Below are positions 1 through 8,245 of a DNA stretch of 64,000 bases, one piece after another. The stretch covers positions 744,001 through 808,000 of the forward strand of contig NC_017278.1 in the NCBI RefSeq assembly GCF_000236585.1. The letters are read 5' to 3'. Numbering within the stretch: position 1 is the first letter of the stretch; the number at the start of each line of letters is the position of its first letter. The notes beneath the pieces were generated by a model. It saw only the letters and a program-made list of their open reading frames with translations. It made no database searches and had not been told where the DNA came from. Made by a program: the position numbers and the translations under genes. Source of the stretch: Thermus sp. CCB_US3_UF1. GTDB lineage: Bacteria > Deinococcota > Deinococci > Deinococcales > Thermaceae.

Positions 1-1457
1 GCGGGGGCGGTTTCCCGGAGGGCGGCGGTGAGGGGCGGAAAGCCCAGGGGCTTTTCTTCCTCCTTGAGGACCTGGCCTTCCCGGAGGAGGAGGGTCCGCA
101 AACGGCCCCGCTCCAGGTAAGGGCTTCCCTCCAGGAACACCTCGGGGAAGACCGCCTCCCCGGCGCGGAAGGGCCGGGCTTCCAGGTCCCCGGGGATGAG
201 GGTGAGCCTTTCCAGGCGGAGGCGCACCTCTCCCCCGAGGCGCTTCAAGGCCCTGGCGGCGGCGGGGGCGGCGGGGTGGGTGGGGTGGCTTTCTAGGAAA
301 GCCCGGTAGAGCTCCTGGGCGGCCAGCCCAGCCCGCTCGGCCAGGTAGGCGCGGAAGAAGAGGGTGAGGGGTTCTTTCCTCTCCTCCAGGTCCTTCAGGG
401 CCTCTGGGAAATCCTCCCCCTCGTCCAGGCGCAAGGCCCGGTCGTAGGCGGCCTTGGCCCCCAGGTAGTCCCCGTAAATGGCCCGGAAAAGCCCCAGGTT
501 GTAGTAGGCGGTGGCGTTGGGGTTCAGGGCCACCGCCCGCTCGGAGGCCAGGAGGGCCCGCGGCAGGTCCCCGGTGAGGTAGTAGGCCCAGCCCAGGTTG
601 GTCCAGTAGAGCCAGTAGTCCGGGCGGAGGGCCAGGGCCTTGAGGAGGGCCTCCCGGGCCTCCTGGCCCTGGCCCTCGGCAAAGGCGGCGAAGCTCACCT
701 CCTCCCAGGCCAGGGGCAGCTCGGGGAAGGCTTGGGCCAGCTTCCGGGCCGAGGCCTTCCAGCCCTCGTCCTCTAGGGCCCGCAGCAGGAGGTGCCCGGC
801 GGTGCGCTCCAAGACATCCCCCTGGAGGAGGGCCTTGGCCCGCCCCAGGGCCTCCTCCCGCTTCCCCTCGGAAAGGAGGCGGAAGGCCTCGTAGGCGGGG
901 GGAAGCTGGCCCTGCCACAGGCGGAGAAGCCGCTTGGGCAAGAGGCCTTCCAGGAGCCCGGCCCCCCGCCCTTCCCGCAGGTCCAGGGCCGATCGGTGCA
1001 GGGGGTCGGGGTCTTGGCCTTCCGCCAGGGCCCTAAGCCGGGCCTCAGGCAGGGTGGGGGAGGGGAGAGGGGTAAAGCGCGGGGCCAGCCCTTGCCCTTG
1101 CAGCCAGAGCCAGCCCAGCTCCGGGGTGGGGAAAAGCCCCCCCCTTACGCCCTTCCCGTCGGCCAGGAAGAGCCTAAGCCCCCGGGGTTCCTGCTGCCCC
1201 AAAAGGACCCAGTCCGCCCCCGTGGCCGCCTGGGCCAGCCGGGCCCCCGCCGCGGTGTAGAGCCCCCCTGTGAAGTCGTAGCTGTTCCGCCAGGGCAGGT
1301 CGGGGAGGAGGAGGGAAAGCAGGGTGGGGGGAGGGGCCTTGAGCCCCTGGGCGAAGGCCTGGGCCAGGCGGAAGCCCTCGGGTCCCGCAAAGGGGAGGAC
1401 CAGGCCCTGGGCCAGGCTGGACCCCAGGAGGAGGAGAAGGGCCAGGGTGCGCCTCAT
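1..1457 (-). CDS. secreted TPR-repeat protein, 3' end outside window
   Basis: An open minus-strand frame starts at ATG 1457 and runs off the left edge, giving 485 visible residues and no stop. Residues 1-17 form a signal peptide (MRRTLALLLLLGSSLAQG). A tetratricopeptide stretch lies near residues 250-350, with helix pairs such as YWLYWTNLGWAYYLTGD and AYYNLGLFRAIYGDY. The rest is leucine- and alanine-rich without a catalytic signature. It is probably a periplasmic or envelope scaffold; the partner is unknown. It follows the WecG-type glycosyltransferase on the same strand but has its own leaderless -10 box. Confidence 0.75.
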   Translation of the reverse strand, partial: MRRTLALLLLLGSSLAQGLVLPFAGPEGFRLAQAFAQGLKAPPPTLLSLLLPDLPWRNSYDFTGGLYTAAGARLAQAATGADWVLLGQQEPRGLRLFLADGKGVRGGLFPTPELGWLWLQGQGLAPRFTPLPSPTLPEARLRALAEGQDPDPLHRSALDLREGRGAGLLEGLLPKRLLRLWQGQLPPAYEAFRLLSEGKREEALGRAKALLQGDVLERTAGHLLLRALEDEGWKASARKLAQAFPELPLAWEEVSFAAFAEGQGQEAREALLKALALRPDYWLYWTNLGWAYYLTGDLPRALLASERAVALNPNATAYYNLGLFRAIYGDYLGAKAAYDRALRLDEGEDFPEALKDLEERKEPLTLFFRAYLAERAGLAAQELYRAFLESHPTHPAAPAAARALKRLGGEVRLRLERLTLIPGDLEARPFRAGEAVFPEVFLEGSPYLERGRLRTLLLREGQVLKEEEKPLGFPPLTAALRETAP

Positions 1458-1463
1458 GGGCGC

Positions 1464-1469
1464 ATTCTA
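1464..1469 (-). promoter_or_regulatory. -10 box TAGAAT, leaderless start of TPR gene
   Basis: TAGAAT lies exactly 6 nt upstream of ATG 1457, so transcription should begin at or next to the start codon. Its TAG is also the stop codon of the preceding glycosyltransferase gene. Confidence 0.55.
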
Positions 1470-2171
1470 GCGCTTTTCCCTAAGGACCATGTAAGCGAAG
1501 CGGAAAAGCCGGGGGGCCCGCCGCCAGCGCTTGGGGTCCAGGCCCACCCGCAACAGCCATTCCACGCCCAGCCGCTGGGCCCAAAGGGGGGGGCGCTGGA
1601 CCTCCCCGGCCAGCACGTCCAGGGTACCCCCCACCCCCATGGCCACCTTGGCCCCTAGGTGGGCCTTGTGCCGGTGGATGAAGGCTTCCTGCCTTTCCCC
1701 CATGCCCACCAGGAGGAGGTCGGGAGCTAGGCGGCGTACCGCCTCCACCACCGGCTCCTCCTCGCTAAAGTAGCCGTGGTGGAAGCCTACCACCTCGGCT
1801 CCCAGGCGCCTGGCCTCCGCCGCGGCCCGTTCCGCCACCCCGGGCCTGCCCCCCAGGAGGTAGACCCTAAGGCCCGGAAAGCGGTGGAAAAGGGCCAGGG
1901 TGAGGTCCACCCCCGTGACCCGTTCCCGCAGCTCCACTCCCAGAAGCCTGCGCGCCGCCCACAGGATCCCCACCCCGTCGGGGGTGACCAGCTCGGCCTC
2001 CCCTATGGCCCGCCTCAGGGCCTGGTCCTCCTGGGCGCGGACGGCGATCTCGGGGTTCAGGGTCACCACCTGGTGGGTGCCCTGCCCCTCTAGAAAGCCC
2101 CCGATGCGCCGGAGGGCTTCCTCCATGTCCACGGGGTCCAGGGGAAGCCCTAAGAGGGTTAAGCGTTCCAT
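1467..2171 (-). CDS. WecG/TagA/CpsF family glycosyltransferase
   Basis: The 234-residue protein matches the WecG/TagA/CpsF family, which transfers a hexosamine or ManNAc-type sugar to a lipid-linked acceptor during cell-surface polysaccharide synthesis. Visible family blocks are VVTLNPEIAVRAQED near residue 36, ELVTPDGVGILWAAR near 60 (with the family Asp in TPDG) and YLLGGRPGVAERAA near 105. The length is normal. ATG 2171 overlaps the end of the upstream ComB-like gene by 13 nt, so the two are probably cotranscribed and translationally coupled. The exact sugar cannot be read from the sequence. Confidence 0.85.
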   Translation of the reverse strand: MERLTLLGLPLDPVDMEEALRRIGGFLEGQGTHQVVTLNPEIAVRAQEDQALRRAIGEAELVTPDGVGILWAARRLLGVELRERVTGVDLTLALFHRFPGLRVYLLGGRPGVAERAAAEARRLGAEVVGFHHGYFSEEEPVVEAVRRLAPDLLLVGMGERQEAFIHRHKAHLGAKVAMGVGGTLDVLAGEVQRPPLWAQRLGVEWLLRVGLDPKRWRRAPRLFRFAYMVLREKR

Positions 2172-2872
2172 GGGATGAACCTCTGGGCGTAGCGGTCCTG
2201 GCTCAGGCCGAAGGCCTCCTTGGGGAAGAAGCGCACCCCCGCCAGCCTGGGCACCACGGGGTCCACCCCGATGAGGCTGGCCCAGGCCAGCTCCTCGGTC
2301 CGCCCCTGCCGGTGTAGGGCCTGGCCCTCGAGGCTCTGGAAGAGGGCCTCCTGGGGATCAGGGAAGGCCCGGAGGAGGGCGGTGGCCAAGGAGGTGGGGG
2401 CCTTGGGGCAGAGCTTTTTCTGCAGGAATCCTGCCGCCACCACCGCCGAGAGGAGGGGTTCTGGGGCCCCGGCGGGGCGGAGGGTGGGCTGGCTTCCCTG
2501 GAATAAATCCATAACTGCCTTGGCGTTGCGGAAGCCGGCCAGGTAGACCTCCTCCTCGCCGGGAAGGAGGCTTTGGTTGAGGAGGGGGGCTACCAGCACG
2601 GCCCTTTTCCCCGCCACTTGCGTCCCTTCCAGGTCCAGAAGGGAGGGGCGTCCGTGAAAACCCTCCAGGGGAAACCCCTCAGCTTCCCCCAGGAGGAGGG
2701 TGTCCGGGCCCAGCTCCCCCGCCAGGAGCCGGGCCACCTTGGGCCCGGGAACGGTCCAGACCTCCGTTGCCCCTCGGGCCAGGAGGAAGCTGAGAACGCT
2801 TCCCGCGGGCAGGACCTCCACCAGGATCAGGGGGCCTTGGGCCGGTGTCAGGCACAGGTCAACCCGGCACAC
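2159..2872 (-). CDS. ComB-like 2-phosphosulfolactate phosphatase family protein
   Basis: This 237-residue protein resembles the ComB family: an early LVEVLPAGSVLSFLLARGATEVW block (here split as LVEVLPAGSV then ATEVW), a GEAEGFPLEGF segment equivalent to the GExxGxxxxGFxxGNSP region, and VLVAPLLNQSLL in place of the usual threonine-rich TTNGT loop. Those loops are degenerate, so catalytic activity on 2-phosphosulfolactate is uncertain. GTG 2872 is chosen because TATCAT lies 6 nt upstream; the ATG at 2880 in another frame stops after a few codons. It is transcribed divergently from thiL. Confidence 0.6.
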   Translation of the reverse strand: MCRVDLCLTPAQGPLILVEVLPAGSVLSFLLARGATEVWTVPGPKVARLLAGELGPDTLLLGEAEGFPLEGFHGRPSLLDLEGTQVAGKRAVLVAPLLNQSLLPGEEEVYLAGFRNAKAVMDLFQGSQPTLRPAGAPEPLLSAVVAAGFLQKKLCPKAPTSLATALLRAFPDPQEALFQSLEGQALHRQGRTEELAWASLIGVDPVVPRLAGVRFFPKEAFGLSQDRYAQRFIPWNA

Positions 2873-2878
2873 CCTGCC

Positions 2879-2893
2879 ATGATACCCTAGCCT
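2879..2893. promoter_or_regulatory. back-to-back -10 boxes for the ComB-like gene and thiL
   Basis: On the minus strand TATCAT (2884-2879) is 6 nt before GTG 2872. On the plus strand TAGCCT (2888-2893) is 6 nt before ATG 2900. The two boxes are 3 bp apart, so both divergent genes look leaderless and each -35 region must lie over the other promoter. Confidence 0.5.
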
Positions 2894-2899
2894 AGGCGT

Positions 2900-3838
2900 A
2901 TGCGGCTGAAAGACCTGGGGGAGCGCGGGCTTTTGGCTAGGCTGGCCCCCCTGGGCTACCCCGAGGATGCCCCCTTGCCCCCTGGGGACGACGCCGGCGG
3001 GGTGTGGGTGGGGGAGGAGGCCTGGCTCCTCAAGACCGATGGCTTCCTCTACCGGGAGGTGGCCCTGGACGGCATGGGGCCCTTCGCCGTGGGCTGGCGG
3101 GGGGTGGCGGCCACGGCCTCGGACCTCCTGGCCAAGATGGCCCGGCCCTTGGGCTTCACCCTAGGGCTTTTCCTGCCTCCGGATCTGGAGGAGGCCTTCG
3201 CCCTGGAGTTGGTGCAGGGGGCGGCGGAGGCCGCCCGGCGCCTGGGGGCTCCCCTCCTCGGGGGGGACACCAACGCCGCCTCCGAGGTGGCCCTGACCGT
3301 TTCCGGCTTTGCCCGGACCAGGACCCCCTTGCCGCGGAGGGCCCTGCCTGGGGACCTCCTCTACCTGGCGGGGGACCGCTGGGGGCGGGTGGGGGCGGCC
3401 ATCCGGGCCCACTACCAGGGGCGGAGCCTCGAGGCCTTCCCCGCCATCCGCCAGGCGGCCTTTTACCCCCTGCCCCGGCTGGAGCTTTTGGCCCTGGCGG
3501 GCTCCTTGCGGGGGAGCCTGGACTCCTCCGATGGCTTGGCGGAAACCCTCTGGCAGCTTTCCGAACTCGGGGTGCGGGTGGACCTGGAGGCCCTGCCCCT
3601 CCTTCCCGATGTCCTGGCCTTTGCCGGGAGCGAGGCGGCGGCCTTGGAGCTGGTGCTTTACGGGGGGGAGGAGTTTGAGGCGGTCCTGGTGGTGCCGCCC
3701 GAAGGGGAGGCCCAGCTCCTGGCCCAGGCGAAGGCGGTGGGCCTGCCCCTTTTCCGCGCCGGCCGGGTGGGGGAGGGGAGGGGGGTCTACCTCCGGGGGG
3801 AGCCCGTGCCCCGGCGGGGGTACGAGCGCTTCCGTTAG
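2900..3838 (+). CDS. thiL: thiamine-monophosphate kinase ThiL
   Basis: ThiL phosphorylates thiamine monophosphate to thiamine diphosphate with ATP. The 312-residue length is typical. Family signs: PPGDDAGG with metal-binding Asp30 and Asp31, KTDGFLY near 45-51, SDLLAKMARPLG near 75, GGDTNAASEVAL near 120 and DSSDGLAETL near 207. These are the Asp-rich motifs of the PurM/ThiL superfamily. It is followed 13 nt later by hisC, which has its own -10 box. No TPP riboswitch precedes it; it has a leaderless promoter instead. Confidence 0.95.
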   Translation: MRLKDLGERGLLARLAPLGYPEDAPLPPGDDAGGVWVGEEAWLLKTDGFLYREVALDGMGPFAVGWRGVAATASDLLAKMARPLGFTLGLFLPPDLEEAFALELVQGAAEAARRLGAPLLGGDTNAASEVALTVSGFARTRTPLPRRALPGDLLYLAGDRWGRVGAAIRAHYQGRSLEAFPAIRQAAFYPLPRLELLALAGSLRGSLDSSDGLAETLWQLSELGVRVDLEALPLLPDVLAFAGSEAAALELVLYGGEEFEAVLVVPPEGEAQLLAQAKAVGLPLFRAGRVGEGRGVYLRGEPVPRRGYERFR

Positions 3839-3839
3839 G

Positions 3840-3845
3840 TATACT
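3840..3845 (+). promoter_or_regulatory. -10 box TATACT, leaderless start of hisC
   Basis: TATACT is followed by a 6-nt spacer (CCTCCC) and ATG 3852. There is no Shine-Dalgarno sequence. The box starts 2 nt after the thiL stop codon, so hisC can be transcribed independently of thiL. Confidence 0.6.
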
Positions 3846-3851
3846 CCTCCC

Positions 3852-4895
3852 ATGCGGGCCTTTAAGGCGCACCTCCGGGGCCTTTCCCCCTACCCCTACC
3901 GCAAGGTGGAGGCCCCGGTGAAGCTGGACCAGAACGAAAGCCCCCTGGACCTGCCCGCGGCCCTCAAGGAGGAGGCCCTTAGCCGCCTGGCCCGCCTCCC
4001 CTGGAACCGTTACCCGGAGATCCACGCCGAGTCCCTGCGCCGGCGGTTGGCCGCCCAGGTGGGGTGGCCAGAGGAGGGCGTGGTGCTGGCCCCGGGGTCC
4101 AACCTCCTCATCCTGGCCCTCAGCCTGGCCGCGGAGGAGGTCTTGGACCTTTCCCCCTCCTTCCCCCACTACGCCCACGCGGCCCAGGTGGCGGGGACCC
4201 CCTACCGGGCGGTGCCCCTTGGGGAGGGGTTCGCTTTGGACCTGGAGGCCCTCCTCCAGGCCTTCTCCGGCGGGGTTCTTTTCCTTCCCAACCCCCACGC
4301 CCCCACGGGGGCCCTCTTCCCCCAGGCGGCCCTGGAGGCCTTGGCGGCCCGGGCCCGGGAGGTGGGGGGGCTTCTGGTGGTGGACGAGGCCTACCGGGAG
4401 TTCGCTGGGACCGACTTTAGCCCTTTGGGGCGGGAAAACCCCCATGTGGCCTTCCTGCGCACCTTTTCCAAGGCCTTTTCCTTGGGGGGGATCCGCGCCG
4501 GGTACCTCCTCGCCGCCCCTGAGGTGGCCCGCGTGGTGCGGGAGGTCCTGCCGCCCTTTGTCCTTCCCGCCCACACCGGGGTTATCCTGGAGGTGGTCTT
4601 GGAAAACCCCGCCTACGTCCAGGAGGTGGTGGAGGGGGTGCGGCGGGAACGGGAGCGGGCCTACCAAAGCCTCCTTTCCCACCCCACCTGGCGCCCCTAT
4701 CCGAGCCACACCAACTTCCTCCTGGTGCGCACCCCGGATGCGGCCGAGGCCCACCGCCACCTCTTAGCCCAGGGCATCCTGGTGCGGCGGCAGGACCACC
4801 TCCCGGGGCTTCGGGGCTGCCTCCGGGTTACCGTGGGGGGCAAGGAGGAGATGGACGCCTTCCTGCGGGCGGCCTTTGAGGTAGCCTATGCGTGA
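3852..4895 (+). CDS. hisC: histidinol-phosphate aminotransferase
   Basis: HisC is a PLP-dependent class I/II aminotransferase converting imidazole acetol phosphate to histidinol phosphate. The 347-residue protein shows KLDQNESPLDLP at the N-terminus, the VVDEAYREF block with the PLP-contacting Asp, and TFSKAFSLGGIRAGY with Schiff-base Lys207. The chosen ATG gives the expected N-terminus, although the frame is open much further upstream inside thiL. The end overlaps hisB by 8 nt. Confidence 0.95.
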   Translation: MRAFKAHLRGLSPYPYRKVEAPVKLDQNESPLDLPAALKEEALSRLARLPWNRYPEIHAESLRRRLAAQVGWPEEGVVLAPGSNLLILALSLAAEEVLDLSPSFPHYAHAAQVAGTPYRAVPLGEGFALDLEALLQAFSGGVLFLPNPHAPTGALFPQAALEALAARAREVGGLLVVDEAYREFAGTDFSPLGRENPHVAFLRTFSKAFSLGGIRAGYLLAAPEVARVVREVLPPFVLPAHTGVILEVVLENPAYVQEVVEGVRRERERAYQSLLSHPTWRPYPSHTNFLLVRTPDAAEAHRHLLAQGILVRRQDHLPGLRGCLRVTVGGKEEMDAFLRAAFEVAYA

Positions 4896-5472
4896 GGCTT
4901 CCGTGGAGCGGGCCACGGCGGAGACCTGGGTGCGGGTGCGCCTGGGCCTGGACGGGCCCGTGGGGGGGAAGGTGGGCACGGGCCTGGCCTTCCTGGACCA
5001 CATGCTCCTCCAGCTCCAGCGCCACGGCCGCTTCCTCCTGGAGGTGGAGGCCAAGGGGGACCTGGAGGTGGACGTGCACCACCTGGTGGAGGACGTGGGC
5101 ATCGCCCTGGGCATGGCCCTCAAGGAGGCCCTGGGGGAGGGGGTGGGCCTCGAGCGCTACGCCGAGGCCTACGCCCCCATGGACGAAACCCTGGTCCTCT
5201 GCGTCTTGGACCTTTCGGGAAGGCCCCACCTGGCCTACCACCCCGAGGACTGGCCCGTGGTGGGGGCGGCAGGGGGGGTGAACCACTACCACCTGCGGGA
5301 GTTCCTCCGCGGCCTGGTGAACCATGGCCGCCTTACCCTGCACCTCCGCCTCCTGGCGGGCCGGGAGGCCCACCACGTGCTGGAGGCCAGCTTCAAGGCC
5401 CTGGCCCGGGCCCTCCACCGGGCCACCCGCCTCACCGGGGAGGGGGTGCCCAGCACCAAGGGCCTCCTTTAG
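4888..5472 (+). CDS. hisB: imidazoleglycerol-phosphate dehydratase
   Basis: HisB dehydrates imidazole glycerol phosphate in histidine synthesis. The 194-residue protein is the monofunctional bacterial form with no phosphatase domain. Both manganese-binding His-rich repeats are present: DVHHLVEDVGIALG near 61-74 and NHYHLREFLRGLVNHG near 132-147, followed by AHHVLEASFKALARAL and a C-terminal PSTKG. ATG 4888 lies inside the hisC end, implying translational coupling. Confidence 0.97.
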   Translation: MREASVERATAETWVRVRLGLDGPVGGKVGTGLAFLDHMLLQLQRHGRFLLEVEAKGDLEVDVHHLVEDVGIALGMALKEALGEGVGLERYAEAYAPMDETLVLCVLDLSGRPHLAYHPEDWPVVGAAGGVNHYHLREFLRGLVNHGRLTLHLRLLAGREAHHVLEASFKALARALHRATRLTGEGVPSTKGLL

Positions 5473-5485
5473 GCAAAATGGGGGC

Positions 5486-6082
5486 ATGAGGGCCCTCCTC
5501 ATGGACTACGGCTCGGGGAACCTGCGCAGCGCGGCCAAGGCCCTCGAGGCCGCGGGCTTCGCCGTGGCGGTCTCCCGGGACCCCAAGGCCCACCCCGAGG
5601 CCGACCTCCTGGTCCTGCCCGGGCAGGGGCATTTCGGCCAGGTGATGGCGGCTTTCCGGGAAAGCGGCTTCGTGGAGCGGGTGCTTTTCCACCTGGAGCG
5701 GGGGCGGCCCTTTTTGGGCATCTGCGTGGGCATGCAGGTCCTGTACCAGGAAAGCGAGGAGGCCCCTGGGGTGGGGGGTCTTGGCCTGGTGGAGGGCCGG
5801 GTGCGCCGCTTTCCCCGGGGCCGCGTGCCCCAGATGGGTTGGAACCGGGTGGCCTTCGGGGGCCTTTTTGCCGAGCTTTCTGGCCGCCACTTCTACTTCG
5901 CCAACTCCTACTACGCCCCTCCCACCCCCCAGGCCCTGGGCACCGGGACGTACGAGGGTACCCCCTTCACCGCCCTCCTGGCCCGGGAGAACCTGCTTGC
6001 GCCCCAGTTCCACCCGGAAAAAAGCGGACAGGCGGGCCTGGCCTTCCTGGGGCTAGCGCGCCGCTACTTCCAGGTCCTCTAG
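5486..6082 (+). CDS. hisH: imidazole glycerol phosphate synthase glutaminase subunit
   Basis: HisH releases ammonia from glutamine for HisF. The 198-residue protein has the class I amidotransferase triad: Cys80 in FLGICVGMQVLY, His176 and Glu178 in APQFHPEKSGQ. ATG 5486 starts the expected MDYGSGNLRSA-type N-terminus; the frame is open upstream inside hisB. CAAAAT lies 6 nt before the ATG, a weak variant of the local leaderless -10. No hisF is in the window. The 3' end overlaps the convergent PfkB gene by 30 nt. Confidence 0.96.
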   Translation: MRALLMDYGSGNLRSAAKALEAAGFAVAVSRDPKAHPEADLLVLPGQGHFGQVMAAFRESGFVERVLFHLERGRPFLGICVGMQVLYQESEEAPGVGGLGLVEGRVRRFPRGRVPQMGWNRVAFGGLFAELSGRHFYFANSYYAPPTPQALGTGTYEGTPFTALLARENLLAPQFHPEKSGQAGLAFLGLARRYFQVL

Positions 6083-6973
6083 CCTCAGGAGCCGCCCTTG
6101 GGCCCCGATGGCGGTGGCCGCCAAAGCCCCGGCCAGGTTGGCGAGCCGCCCCGCCTCCAAGGGGCTTTTCCCCGAGAGGATGGCGTGGGCGAAGGCGGCG
6201 GTGTAGGCGTCCCCCGCCCCGGTGGAGTCCACGATGTCCTCAATGGGGAAGGGCTCCAGGAGCTCCTCCCCTTGGGGGGTGACCACGATGGACCCCATGG
6301 CCCCCACCTTGATGGCCAGGTGGGAGAAGCCCTCCTGCCGCAGGCGGGCCACCCCCTCGGAGAGGGAGGCGGCCCCGGTGAGGGCCAGGAGCTCCGTCTG
6401 GTTCATGAGGAGCCAGGCCACCCCCCGCAGGTACTTGAGGAGTTCCTGCCCCGCCGCCCGTACAGCCCCGGTGCCCAGGTCGGCGAAGATGGGCATCTCC
6501 CGCTTCCTGGCCGCTTCCAGGACCTCCACGGCGTAGCTGCGGCTTGGCCCTCCCACCAGGGCATAGGCGGAGAGGACCACGGCGTCTGCCTGGTCCAGGT
6601 AGCGGGGTTTGAAAAGGGCCGGGTCCAGGTAGCGGCTGGCCCCTTCGGCGCTCACCATGGCCCGCTCCCCCCCGGGCACCACCAGGATGAGCACCGAGCT
6701 GGTGGTGTGGTCGGGGTCCTCCTGCAGGTGGCGGAGGTCCACCCCCGCCTCCTGGACCCGGGAAAGGGCCAGTTCGGCCAAGGGGTCCTGCCCCACCCGG
6801 CCCGCCAGGTAGACCCGGTGGCCCAGGCTGGCCAGCTGGGCCGCCAGGGTCCCCCCGGCCCCCCCGGGCTTCATCAGGGCCCGCCTCGAGGGGATCTCCT
6901 CCCCGGGTTCGGGAATGCGCTCCACAAAGAAAAGCAGGTCCACGGAAACATCGCCCAGCACAAAAAACCGCAT
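6053..6973 (-). CDS. PfkB-family carbohydrate/nucleoside kinase
   Basis: This is a ribokinase-like sugar or nucleoside kinase of 306 residues. It opens with FFVLGDVSVDLLFFVERIPEPGEE, has the Gly-Gly KPGGAGGTLAAQLASLG substrate-site block, and ends with the PfkB signature DSTGAGDAYTAAFAHA containing the catalytic Asp and anion hole. ATG 6973 is preferred over an upstream in-frame ATG because AAGGAGG lies 5-6 nt before it. The true substrate is not evident. Confidence 0.88.
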   Translation of the reverse strand: MRFFVLGDVSVDLLFFVERIPEPGEEIPSRRALMKPGGAGGTLAAQLASLGHRVYLAGRVGQDPLAELALSRVQEAGVDLRHLQEDPDHTTSSVLILVVPGGERAMVSAEGASRYLDPALFKPRYLDQADAVVLSAYALVGGPSRSYAVEVLEAARKREMPIFADLGTGAVRAAGQELLKYLRGVAWLLMNQTELLALTGAASLSEGVARLRQEGFSHLAIKVGAMGSIVVTPQGEELLEPFPIEDIVDSTGAGDAYTAAFAHAILSGKSPLEAGRLANLAGALAATAIGAQGRLLRLEDLEVAAR

Positions 6974-7010
6974 CTTGCCTCCTTCCGCCAAGGCGTCAGG
7001 GTTTGCCCTC

Positions 7011-7016
7011 ACTATA
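7011..7016 (-). promoter_or_regulatory. -10 box TATAGT for the PfkB kinase gene
   Basis: TATAGT on the minus strand would give a leader of about 30 nt ending in AAGGAGG. A second -10-like TATACT lies upstream at 7044-7049. No convincing -35 accompanies either box. The remaining 7013-7082 spacer holds nothing else I recognise. Confidence 0.35.
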
Positions 7017-7082
7017 GCGCAAGGGCCCCGTTGCTTTGGCGGGAGTATACCCCGGGGTTATGAGAAGAGAATAACAAGCTGG

Positions 7083-8219
7083 CTAGAAGCGGCGGTCCAG
7101 CACCATCCCTCCCTCCAGCTCCCCCACCAGTTCCACCTCGTCCACCCGCAGGCCCGTGGCCCGCTGGATGGCCTCGAGGAGCCCAGGGGGCACCTTCTCC
7201 GCCTTGAGGCGAAGGACCAGCTTGTCCGTGCCCTCCAGCTTCCGCTCCACCACCACCTGGAACCCCTTGGGGTCCAGGCCGAACCCCCCCAGGATGGGGG
7301 CCAGCTCCGTGGGGTAAAGCTTCACCCCCTTGACCTTCACCATGAGGTCGGTGCGGCCAAAGACCCCCCGGGGGAGGAGGGTGAGCCCTTCCCGCCTCTC
7401 GGCGATGGCCAGGTCCCCGGTGCGGAAGCGGACCATGGGCATCAGGGTGCGGCTTAGGGCGGTCACCACCAGCTCTCCCTTTTCCCCATCCGGCACGGGC
7501 TTGAGGGTTTCCGGGTCCAGCACCTCCAGCACCGCCATCTCCGGAATCTCCCAAAGCCCGTCCTTGGCCAGGCTCTCCCCGGCCACGATGCCCAGCTCGC
7601 TGGTCCCGTAAGCGTCCAGGGCCACACCCCCCAGGGCCGCCTCCACCCTCTCCCGGAAGCCGGGCACGGAGGTGAAGGGCTCCCCCCCGGCCAGGAGGAG
7701 GGGGAAGCGCCCCCCGGCCTGCCCCACCTTGAGGGCGAAGGAAGGGTTGGTGACCAGGACCTCAAAGCCGTAGGCCTGGCCGATCTCGGCGATGCGGGCC
7801 GCCTCTCCCGGCCCGTGGGGGAAGACCAGGTTCCCCGCCCGCCACAGGGCCTGGTGGAAGAGCCAGCCCCCGGCGAAGACGTGGTAGCTGAAGGCCACCA
7901 GGACCCTTTTCCCCACCAGGCCGAGCCTGCGGTAGTGCTGGGCCAGGGCCTCCGTCTGGTGGCGGAGGTCCTCCTGGGAGAGGTACTCCGGCATCCAGCC
8001 CATGAGGGGGCTAGGGGTGAGGTGCATGAGGCTGGCCCCTTCCGGGGGCTGGGGGTGGGCCTTGAGGTAGGCCACCCACTCCTCCCGGGTGGTGAGGGGG
8101 AGGGTGTGCAGGTTGTCCAGGTCCACCCCCTCGGGGTCCACGTCCTTGAGCTTTTCCCGGTAGACGGGGTGGGCCTTGGCCGAACGGATAACCTCCCTGA
8201 GCCTGGCGATGCGTTCCAT
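7083..8219 (-). CDS. PaaK-like acyl/aryl-CoA ligase (AMP-forming)
   Basis: The 378-residue protein belongs to the phenylacetate-CoA ligase-like branch of adenylate-forming enzymes but is shorter than PaaK (about 430 residues). Visible blocks include LPLTTREEWVAYLK, LVAFSYHVFAGGWLFHQALWRAGN, DAYGTSELGIVAGE (the Y-G-T-S-E adenylate-binding loop) and MVRFRTGDLA. The C-terminal subdomain carries TDLMVKVKGVKLYPTELA. ATG 8219 has AAAGGAGG upstream. The acid substrate is unknown. Confidence 0.82.
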   Translation of the reverse strand: MERIARLREVIRSAKAHPVYREKLKDVDPEGVDLDNLHTLPLTTREEWVAYLKAHPQPPEGASLMHLTPSPLMGWMPEYLSQEDLRHQTEALAQHYRRLGLVGKRVLVAFSYHVFAGGWLFHQALWRAGNLVFPHGPGEAARIAEIGQAYGFEVLVTNPSFALKVGQAGGRFPLLLAGGEPFTSVPGFRERVEAALGGVALDAYGTSELGIVAGESLAKDGLWEIPEMAVLEVLDPETLKPVPDGEKGELVVTALSRTLMPMVRFRTGDLAIAERREGLTLLPRGVFGRTDLMVKVKGVKLYPTELAPILGGFGLDPKGFQVVVERKLEGTDKLVLRLKAEKVPPGLLEAIQRATGLRVDEVELVGELEGGMVLDRRF

Positions 8220-8239
8220 CCTGGCCTCCTTTGCCGGGG

Positions 8240-8245
8240 ATTATA
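8240..8245 (-). promoter_or_regulatory. -10 box TATAAT for the PaaK-like gene
   Basis: A perfect TATAAT on the minus strand lies 20 nt upstream of ATG 8219 with AAAGGAGG between. The purK stop codon TAA (8243-8241) is embedded in the box. No clear -35 is seen. Confidence 0.5.

Noticed and set aside
2873-2899. TPP riboswitch before thiL
   Set aside because: Only 27 bp separate the two divergent start codons, and thiL appears leaderless.
3156-4760. Long minus-strand open frame opposite thiL-hisC (534 codons)
   Set aside because: A shadow of high GC: third-position G/C on the real strand removes stops on the other. The translation is Pro/Gly/Arg-rich and unlike any family, while the plus strand encodes clear ThiL and HisC.
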